Shown here one piece after another: positions 58,314 to 64,000 of a stretch of 64,000 nt of DNA (the stretch's first letter is position 1; the number at the start of each line of letters is the position of its first letter). Location: NCBI RefSeq assembly GCF_900188485.1, contig NZ_FZPH01000010.1:146624-210623 (forward strand). The letters are read 5' to 3'. The position numbers were made by a program, and so were the translations under genes. Source of the DNA: Asanoa hainanensis (GTDB taxonomy: Bacteria > Actinomycetota > Actinomycetes > Mycobacteriales > Micromonosporaceae). The notes under the pieces are model-generated. The model made no database searches and was not told where the DNA came from. It saw nothing but the letters and a program-made list of their open reading frames with translations.

Positions 58314-58934
58314 GTGATCACGGAACTGGCAGTCGGGTTCGACTTCGACATGACCCTGGCCGACACCCGCGCCGGCATCGCGGCGGCCTTCCGCGAGCTG
58401 ACCGCCGTCACCGGCACCTATGTGGACGAACAGCTCGCGATCTCCCGGCTGGGCCCGCCGCTGCGCACCGAGCTGGGCTACTGGTTCCCGCCGGACGAGC
58501 TCGAGGCTGCGGTCAAGACCTATCGCGAGTTGTACGAGCACCACGCGATCGAGCCGACGGTCCTGTTGCCGGGCGCCCGCGCGGCCGTCGAGGCCGTACA
58601 CGAGCTCGGCGGTCGTGTGGTGGTCGTCACGTCGAAGCTGGGCCGGCTGGCCGAGCTCCACCTCCGGCACCTGGGCCTGCCTGTGGACGCGGTCGCCGGC
58701 GACCTGTTCGCGGAGGGCAAGGCGACGGCGCTGACCACGTACGGCTGCGGCATCTACGTCGGTGACCACGTCGCGGACATGGTCGCCGCGCGAACCGCCG
58801 ACGTGCCGGGCGTCGCGGTGACGACCGGGCCGTGCTCCGCCGAAGAGCTGAGTGCGGCCGGCGCACGGCTGGTTCTGCCCGATCTCCGGGAATTCCCGGC
58901 GGCGCTTCCGGGGTTGGTCCGGCTAGCCTTGTGA
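58314..58934 (+). CDS. HAD-family phosphatase
   Basis: 206 residues from GTG 58314. Motif I is GFDFDMTLADT with nucleophile and acid/base aspartates, motif II VVVVTSKLGR, motif III the lysine in AEGKATAL, and motif IV YVGDHVADMVAA. The cap is small and helical (phosphoglycolate-phosphatase type). The exact substrate is open. Divergent from the helicase-associated gene with 62 bp between. Confidence 0.88.
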   Translation: MITELAVGFDFDMTLADTRAGIAAAFRELTAVTGTYVDEQLAISRLGPPLRTELGYWFPPDELEAAVKTYRELYEHHAIEPTVLLPGARAAVEAVHELGGRVVVVTSKLGRLAELHLRHLGLPVDAVAGDLFAEGKATALTTYGCGIYVGDHVADMVAARTADVPGVAVTTGPCSAEELSAAGARLVLPDLREFPAALPGLVRLAL

Positions 58935-58971
58935 CGTCAGCAATTCCGGCGCGACGTTCAGTGAGGTTGCA

Positions 58972-59358
58972 GTGCCGACCGGGCGAGTGAAGTGGTTCGA
59001 CGCGACCAAGGGATACGGGTTCGTCACCAGTGACGAGGGTGGCGACGTGTTCCTGCCCAAGGGCGCCTTGCCTGCCGGCGTAACCGAGCTGAAAGGTGGC
59101 CAGCGCATCGAGTTCGGCGTGGTCGACAGCCGCAAGGGCGCGCAGGCGCTCGGCGTCAAGCTGCTCGACGCGCCGCCGTCCATGGCAGAGCTGCGCCGCC
59201 GTCCCGCCGAAGAGCTCCAGAGCATGGTCGAAGACATGATCAAGGTGCTCGAGGCCCGGGTCCAGCCTGACCTGCGCCGGGGCCGGTTCCCTGACAAGAA
59301 GACCGCCGCCCAGGTGGCTCAGCTACTCCACGCGGTGGCCCGCGAGCTGGAGATCTGA
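58972..59358 (+). CDS. Cold-shock domain protein with C-terminal extension
   Basis: 128 residues from GTG 58972. Residues 1-65 are a cold-shock domain with RNP-1 KGYGFVT and RNP-2 DVFLPKGAL (the usual VFVH reads VFLP). A helical extension follows (MAELRRRPAEELQSMVEDMIKVLEAR), as in the longer CspB type of mycobacteria. It should bind single-stranded nucleic acid. Its 3' end overlaps mqnD on the other strand by 40 bp. Confidence 0.9.
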   Translation: MPTGRVKWFDATKGYGFVTSDEGGDVFLPKGALPAGVTELKGGQRIEFGVVDSRKGAQALGVKLLDAPPSMAELRRRPAEELQSMVEDMIKVLEARVQPDLRRGRFPDKKTAAQVAQLLHAVARELEI

Positions 59359-60152
59359 GGGGTCAGCCCGGCCTCTGCCGCGCGGCCGAGCAGGGCCTCG
59401 ATCGCCTTGCGGCCCTCGGCGCCCAGGTCGGCGGTGAACTCGTTGACGTACAGCGCGATGTGCTGGTCGACGACCGCCTGCTCCATCTCCTGGGCGTGCG
59501 CGAGCACGTAGTCGCGGCTGGCCGCGGGGTCGGCCCAGGCCTGGCGCACCGAGTCGCGGATCCATTCGGTGGCCGCGGCCGGGTCGACCGTGCCCCGCTT
59601 GGCCAGGATCGCGCCCAGCGGGATCGGCAGGCCGGTGTCGCCCTCCCACCACTCGCCGAGGTCGACCAGCGCGGTCAGGCCGTGCCTCGGGTAGGTGAAC
59701 CGGGCTTCGTGGATCACCAGGCCCGCGTCGTACCGGCCGGCCGCGACCGCGGGCATGATCTCGTGGAACGGCACGACGTCGATCGCCGCCGGCTGCTGGC
59801 CCTGCGCCCAGAGGCGGAACAGCAGGTACGCGGTGGTGCGGTCACCGGGCACCGCGACGCGGGCGCCGTCGAGGTCGCGGGGGCCGTCCTGCCTGGTCAG
59901 CACCAGCGGGCCGCAGCCCCGACCGAGCGCGCCGCCGCACGGCAGCAGCTCGTAGTCGTCCAACAGCCAGGGCAGCGCCGCGTAGCTGACCTTGACCAGG
60001 TCGAACTCGCCCTGCTCGGCCGCCGTGTTGGTCACGTCGACGTCCGCGAACGTCACCTCGACCGGCGGCGCGCCTTTCACCAGACCGTGCGCGAGGGCGT
60101 GGAAGACGAACGTGTCGTTGGGGCACGGCGAGAAAGCCAGCTTGAGCGCCAT
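59319..60152 (-). CDS. mqnD: 1,4-dihydroxy-6-naphthoate synthase
   Basis: 277 residues from ATG 60152. Starts LKLAFSPCPNDTFVFHALAHG, the hallmark of MqnD, with VKVSYAALPWLLDDYELLPCG-type sequence and GLPIPLGAILAKRG later; the catalytic His of the family lies in this fold of periplasmic-binding type. It converts cyclic dehypoxanthinylfutalosine to 1,4-dihydroxy-6-naphthoate in the futalosine route to menaquinone. It follows mqnB by 5 bp. Confidence 0.93.
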   Translation of the reverse strand: MALKLAFSPCPNDTFVFHALAHGLVKGAPPVEVTFADVDVTNTAAEQGEFDLVKVSYAALPWLLDDYELLPCGGALGRGCGPLVLTRQDGPRDLDGARVAVPGDRTTAYLLFRLWAQGQQPAAIDVVPFHEIMPAVAAGRYDAGLVIHEARFTYPRHGLTALVDLGEWWEGDTGLPIPLGAILAKRGTVDPAAATEWIRDSVRQAWADPAASRDYVLAHAQEMEQAVVDQHIALYVNEFTADLGAEGRKAIEALLGRAAEAGLTPQISSSRATAWSS

Positions 60153-60157
60153 GCCTG

Positions 60158-60787
60158 TCACGCTAACCCCAGTGATTTCCCTGCCCTGGTGAGGGCGGCC
60201 AGGGCCGCCGGGATGCGCCAGCTCGACCGGTCGCGTGGGCCGATCACGTTGGAGATCGTTCTGACCTCGGCGAACGGGAGGCCGGCCGCCGCGCAGGCGA
60301 CGCCGTAGCCCTCCATGCCCTCGGCCACCGCGTCGGGGAACCGCGTGGCGAGCATCTCGGTCGACGCGGCCGTGCCCGTGACGGTGCTCACCGTCAGCAC
60401 GGTGCCGACGGCCGCGTCCGGCAGCGCCGCGCGCAGCCTCGCGACCACGTCCGGGTCGGCATCGAACCGGGCCGAGCCGAAGCCGAGGTCGTCGATCGGC
60501 AGGAAGCCGTCGGGGCTCTCCGCACCGAGGTCGGCGGCGATGGCGCGGGTGGCGATGGCGATCTCGCCGATCTCGACGCGGCCCGCGAACCCACCGCCGA
60601 TGCCCAGGCAGACCACGCCCTGGTACGGGTGGCCGGCCGCCTCTGCCCGGGCGAGCAGCCGTGCGGTGCCCGCCGCGGCCGCGGCTGGACCCACACCGAC
60701 GGCGGCCACGGTGAGGCCGCCGTCGAGCCCGGCCCGGACCGCCTCGGCTTCCACCTCGACGGCCGTCACGAGGAGCAGCCCGGTCAC
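60158..60787 (-). CDS. mqnB: Futalosine hydrolase
   Basis: 209 residues from GTG 60787, overlapping the MFS stop (GTGA). Nucleosidase family of the PNP/UDP fold: LLLVTAVEVEAEAVRAGL, VVCLGIGGGFAGRVEIGEIA and the catalytic acid region AEGMEGYGVACAAAGLPFAEVRTISN followed by IGPRDRSSW. It cleaves hypoxanthine from futalosine. With mqnD it gives two non-adjacent steps of the pathway; mqnA, mqnC and later genes are not in the window. Confidence 0.92.
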   Translation of the reverse strand: MTGLLLVTAVEVEAEAVRAGLDGGLTVAAVGVGPAAAAAGTARLLARAEAAGHPYQGVVCLGIGGGFAGRVEIGEIAIATRAIAADLGAESPDGFLPIDDLGFGSARFDADPDVVARLRAALPDAAVGTVLTVSTVTGTAASTEMLATRFPDAVAEGMEGYGVACAAAGLPFAEVRTISNVIGPRDRSSWRIPAALAALTRAGKSLGLA

Positions 60788-62613
60788 GCCGGCGGTCCCG
60801 CGGTGTCCCGCCACGGGTCCTCGGGCGGTGCGTCGACCGGGTTGCTCGGCCGGTAGACGTGGTAGCCAGGCGGCGCGACGACCGTGTCCTGCTTGGTCGT
60901 GCCTCCGGGGTCGGGGTCGACCGCCGGCATCGGCAGCGTGGGGTTGGTCTGGTCCGGGCGGGATCGGCGCCACCACCGCCGGCCCGCCTTCGGTAGCTCG
61001 GCGGTGGACGCGTCCGTCCGGGGCCGGGGCGCCCCGGACGAGCCCGGGCGCGGTGCGGAGGCACTCGATCGCTGCGCACCGGCAGCCGAGGCATCGGTCT
61101 GCGGCCTGCCTCCGGTCTGCGGCCTGTCTCCCGCGGAGGTGCCGGTCTGCGACCCGCCTCCGGCGGAGGTGCCGGGCCACGGCGTGCCACCGGTTGACGC
61201 GCCGGCCCGCGGCTCGGTCGGCGGCTCCTCGCCTGGCGGGTCGCCGACGTCGAACCGGCCGTGCAGCCGCTCCTTGCGTAGCTGGCCGGCGACGATCACC
61301 GCGCGGATCGCGGCCAGCGCCGCCACGACCCCGAGCAACCCGACCCCGACCCGGCCGGTCACCGGGATCAGGCCGAGCCCGCCACCGGCCACGAAGGCCA
61401 GCACCAGCACGGTCTCGGAGTGGGCGAACGCGCTGGCCCGCATCCGCTCCGGCACCCGTTCCTGGATCGTGGCGTCGACGGAGAGCTTGGCGATGCCGCT
61501 CATCACGGCGGTGACCAGGCAGAGCAGCGCCACCATGGCCAGCGAGTAGCCGATCGTGGTCAACACAGCCAGGCCGGCCGTGATGATCAGACCGCTGGAC
61601 TGCAGGGCCACCGGGCGGTGTATTCGCAGTCGGGTGCCGATGGCGGTCGCCAGGAAGGTGCCGACACCGAGCGCGGCGCCGAGGACGCTGAGCGCGAGCC
61701 CGTCGCTCAACTCGCGGCCGAACAGGGTGGTGCCCAGGTGGCCACCCTTGATCGCGAACGCCAGGAAGAGCAGCAGGAAGCCGTAGAACGCGCGGAGCGT
61801 GGCGCTGCCGATCAACGCGGAGATCACCAGCCGCCCGGACAACGGCCGGTCGCCGTTGCGGCCGAACGCGCCGAAGATGGCCGCTATCGGCCTGGGCACG
61901 GTCTCCGGTGGGTCGGAGTCGGCCCGGCCGGGCAGCCGGAGCGAGATCACCATGCCGACGAAGAAGACCAGGGCGGCGATCCGCAGGGGCCACTCCGGGC
62001 CGATGGCGAAGGCCGCGACGCCGATCGGCGCGGCTATCGCACCGGCGACCGTGCCGTAGATGCTGGCTCTCGCGCCGGCCTGAGACAGGCCGAGCCCTTC
62101 CGGCAACAGCCGAGGTACGGCCGCCGATCTGGCCACGCCGTACGCCCGGGAAAGGGCGAGCACGCCGAACGCGGCCGGGTAGAGCCAGATCGAGTCGGTG
62201 TTGTCGGCGACGGCCCAGACCAGGAACGCGCGGCCGAGGAAGGTCGCCGCCAGCGCCCAGCGCCGGCCGTGCCGGAAGTGGTCGAGCAGCGGGCCGACCA
62301 CCGGCGCCAGCAGGGCGAACGGGACCATCGTGATCAACAGGTAGAGCGCGACCTTGCTGCGGGCCTCGCCGAGCGGCACGTCGAAGAAGATCGTGCCGGC
62401 CAGCCCGATGGTGATCAAGGTGTCGCCGGCACACGAAGCGGCATGCAGGTCGAACAGGCGCATCATGCCCGTTTCGCCCCGTGCGCCCTTGGACCGGGCG
62501 GTGCCGACGCCCCGGCGGACTCCGCGGCTGACCAGGCGGCCACCCTTGACGGTCGTGCCGATGAAACGGCCGATCGTCGAGCCCGTGCGGCGTATCAACG
62601 GCATGCGCCCCAT
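60784..62613 (-). CDS. Major facilitator transporter with long disordered C-terminus
   Basis: 609 residues from ATG 62613, GGGAGAGG just upstream. Twelve helices in residues ~50-440 (start LHAASCAGDTLITIGLAGTIFF), then ~165 residues rich in Pro/Gly/Thr/Ser with short repeats (TSAGGGSQTG, TSAGDRPQTG, GRPQTDASA). It resembles the DHA3-type MFS half of the tmk fusion at 19,619 and is the first gene of an operon with mqnB and mqnD. Substrate unknown; a link with futalosine metabolism is only positional. Confidence 0.88.
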   Translation of the reverse strand: MGRMPLIRRTGSTIGRFIGTTVKGGRLVSRGVRRGVGTARSKGARGETGMMRLFDLHAASCAGDTLITIGLAGTIFFDVPLGEARSKVALYLLITMVPFALLAPVVGPLLDHFRHGRRWALAATFLGRAFLVWAVADNTDSIWLYPAAFGVLALSRAYGVARSAAVPRLLPEGLGLSQAGARASIYGTVAGAIAAPIGVAAFAIGPEWPLRIAALVFFVGMVISLRLPGRADSDPPETVPRPIAAIFGAFGRNGDRPLSGRLVISALIGSATLRAFYGFLLLFLAFAIKGGHLGTTLFGRELSDGLALSVLGAALGVGTFLATAIGTRLRIHRPVALQSSGLIITAGLAVLTTIGYSLAMVALLCLVTAVMSGIAKLSVDATIQERVPERMRASAFAHSETVLVLAFVAGGGLGLIPVTGRVGVGLLGVVAALAAIRAVIVAGQLRKERLHGRFDVGDPPGEEPPTEPRAGASTGGTPWPGTSAGGGSQTGTSAGDRPQTGGRPQTDASAAGAQRSSASAPRPGSSGAPRPRTDASTAELPKAGRRWWRRSRPDQTNPTLPMPAVDPDPGGTTKQDTVVAPPGYHVYRPSNPVDAPPEDPWRDTAGPPA

Positions 62614-62664
62614 CCTCTCCCATCCCGGTGTCGGCGGCCCACACGCGTAGTGAAGAATGTCAGG

Positions 62665-63423
62665 GTGACCAGGAGTGCCGCCGTGCGATCCGCGAAGCTC
62701 GACCAGGTCTGTGCCTCAGCAGTCGACCTGGCGCGAGAGGCGATCACCGAGGTCGACTCCGCTGAGGTCGGCGCCCACCTCGACGTGGTTGCCGAGGGCG
62801 AGCGACTGGTCACCCACTACTTTGCCTGCGAAATGCCCGGATATCGGGGTTGGCGCTGGGCGGTCACAGTGACGCGGGTCTCCCGCAGCAAGCACGTGAC
62901 GGTTTGCGAGACCGTGCTGCTGCCCGGCCCCGACGCCCTCCTCGCGCCCGGCTGGGTGCCCTGGCAGGACCGCCTGCAGCCCGGTGACCTGGGCGTCGGC
63001 GACCTGCTGCTGACTCCGGCCGACGACGACCGGCTGGTGCCGGGCTACACGCTCGCGGACGACCCCGCGGTCGACGAGGTCGCCTGGGAGCTCGGCCTGG
63101 GCCGCCCCCGGGTGATGTCGAAAGAGGGACGCGAGGAGACCGCGCAGCGCTGGTACGACGGCGACCACGGTCCCGATGCCGCGATCTCGTCTGCCGCGCC
63201 GTCCGCCGCCCGCTGCGTGACCTGCGGGTTCTACCTTCCGCTGGCCGGCGCGATGCGCCAGGCGTTCGGGGTGTGCGGCAACATGTTCGCGCCCGACGAC
63301 GGCCGCGCGGTCAGCTCCGACCACGGCTGCGGAGCGCACTCCGAGGCGCTGGCCGAGAGCGCGTCGGCCGAAGAGCTGCCGACCGTCTACGACGACGGCG
63401 AAGTCGAGTCGGTCGACGACTGA
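62665..63423 (+). CDS. DUF3027 protein
   Basis: 252 residues from GTG 62665. Recognisable parts: LVTHYFACEMPGYRGWRWAVTVTRV, LLPGPDALLAPGWVPWQDRLQPGDL, and a C-terminal zinc-like set CVTCGFYLPL...FGVCGNMFAPDDGR...DHGCGAHSE with four Cys and a His. This belongs to actinobacterial DUF3027 (Rv0883c-like). Function unknown. The 3' end overlaps the convergent DUF2530 gene by 37 bp. Confidence 0.88.
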   Translation: MTRSAAVRSAKLDQVCASAVDLAREAITEVDSAEVGAHLDVVAEGERLVTHYFACEMPGYRGWRWAVTVTRVSRSKHVTVCETVLLPGPDALLAPGWVPWQDRLQPGDLGVGDLLLTPADDDRLVPGYTLADDPAVDEVAWELGLGRPRVMSKEGREETAQRWYDGDHGPDAAISSAAPSAARCVTCGFYLPLAGAMRQAFGVCGNMFAPDDGRAVSSDHGCGAHSEALAESASAEELPTVYDDGEVESVDD

Positions 63424-63656
63424 CCCGCGGCCAGCCGGCGGCGCCGGTTGGCATCGTGCCTGATCATGACCGCTAGGCCGGGGAATCCGAGCACGAATCC
63501 GGCCAGGCAGGTCCACAGCCAGTTTTCGCGCCCGTCGCGGAAAAAGGCGAGCACGACTAGGCCGACGGCGGCCCAGATGACGATGCCAGCCACGGCGAAC
63601 GGCACCATGGGCGGGTCGAGCGGTGCCACCCGAGGTTGTTGCTGCTGCTCAGCCAC
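63387..63656 (-). CDS. DUF2530 small membrane protein
   Basis: 89 residues from ATG 63656. Two helices: VPFAVAGIVIWAAVGLVVLAFF and WLWTCLAGFVLGFPGLAVMI, preceded by PPMVPF and a Gln-rich start. The WLWTC segment is typical for DUF2530. Often beside DUF3027 in actinobacteria. Role unknown. Confidence 0.8.
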   Translation of the reverse strand: MAEQQQQPRVAPLDPPMVPFAVAGIVIWAAVGLVVLAFFRDGRENWLWTCLAGFVLGFPGLAVMIRHDANRRRRLAAGQSSTDSTSPSS

Positions 63657-63749
63657 TCGAAAAGGGTAACCAGGAAGATCTTTCGGTGTAACACCGGCTG
63701 TGGCAATATGCGCAGGTCAATCGATGATCTCCGCTTGGGAGCCGGCACC

Positions 63750-64000
63750 ATGACCGAGGCACCGACCACACCGCGGCCCACGGCCGACGACCGCCCGGTG
63801 AGTGGCTTCGACCGCTACTTCTCGATCAGCGCCCGCGGTTCGAGCATCGGCCAGGAGGTCCGCGGCGGCTTCGCGACCTTCTTCACGATGGCCTACATCG
63901 TGGTGCTCAACCCGTTGATCCTGGGCAGCGCGACCGACGCCAGCGGAGTCCACCTCGCGATCGCCGCGATCGCGGCGGCCACCGCACTGGTCGCCGGCGT
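63750..64000 (+). CDS. NCS2-family purine permease, 5' part
   Basis: 83 codons are inside the window. After a short hydrophilic start comes FDRYFSISARGSSIGQEVRGGFATFFTMAYIVVLNP, the opening of AzgA/PbuG-type adenine/guanine/hypoxanthine permeases ('RGS.i..Ev.aG..TF.TMaYI...NP'). GGGAG lies 7 nt before ATG 63750. The rest lies beyond the right edge. Confidence 0.9.
   Translation, partial: MTEAPTTPRPTADDRPVSGFDRYFSISARGSSIGQEVRGGFATFFTMAYIVVLNPLILGSATDASGVHLAIAAIAAATALVAG

Noticed and set aside
60784-62613. Short TSAGG/PQTG repeats in the MFS tail as a phase-variable tract
   Set aside because: The repeats are imperfect at DNA level and too few; they fit a low-complexity disordered tail.
1-64000. 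CRISPR arrays, rRNA genes or a biosynthetic gene cluster
   Set aside because: No regularly spaced repeats, no rRNA sequence and no PKS, NRPS or terpene core enzymes were seen; the acyl-CoA synthetase and DegT/Gfo genes alone do not make a cluster.

Overview
The window is high-GC, densely coded DNA with GTG starts, many 1-8 bp gene overlaps and TANNNT -10 boxes placed 6-7 nt before start codons. Gene content (bldG and its ATPase partner, H+-pyrophosphatase, zinc-finger-less topA, an MFS-thymidylate kinase fusion, the futalosine menaquinone genes, XPB helicase, DUF3027/DUF2530) points to a filamentous actinomycete, most likely of the Micromonosporaceae. This assignment is inferred from family content, not from a database search.

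Left part (1-30.5 kb) is mostly conserved chromosome. A DEAH-type helicase with a C-terminal four-cysteine domain (running off the left edge) is divergent from bldG-anti-sigma ATPase-hppA. Then follow a lipoprotein, a conserved protein upstream of topA, topA, a GNAT acetyltransferase, a secreted M14 carboxypeptidase, a LuxR-type regulator, a PP2C phosphatase, a sugar-lactone oxidase/TetR pair sharing a perfect palindromic operator, a PLP-fold protein, the MFS-tmk fusion and holB. Next comes a small type VII secretion-like trio whose first gene carries a one-base frameshift. A folE-ferredoxin-reductase operon is divergent from a SufR-like cysteine-rich regulator, with two operator copies between them. 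A PSP1 (RicT-like) protein and a membrane metallophosphoesterase precede tRNA-Thr(CGT).

Accessory island (30,550-42,405): a 31-bp exact copy of the tRNA-Thr 3' end recurs at 42,375-42,405, marking an ~11.8 kb integrated element. It contains an integrase reduced to its C-terminal catalytic part, a DegT aminotransferase reduced at its N-terminus (the two breaks abut), a Gfo/Idh dehydrogenase, an IS110 transposase remnant, small unknown ORFs, an AT-richer spacer and a 2224-residue secreted RHS/YD-repeat protein. That protein carries an internal ricin-type lectin and ends in an unassigned basic, His/Cys-rich 117-residue tip. A 151-residue likely immunity gene overlaps its stop codon. This toxin-immunity pair is the best candidate for an undescribed system.

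Right part (42.4-64 kb): small heat-shock protein, DHA2-type MFS exporter, acyl-CoA synthetase, a TacA/TacT-type toxin-antitoxin pair with a 19-bp palindromic operator, an NHEJ locus (Ku divergent from split LigD ligase and polymerase genes), XPB helicase, L,D-transpeptidase, a MacB-type ABC exporter, a helicase-associated protein, HAD phosphatase, CspB-like protein, MFS-mqnB-mqnD operon, DUF3027, DUF2530 and the start of an NCS2 purine permease.
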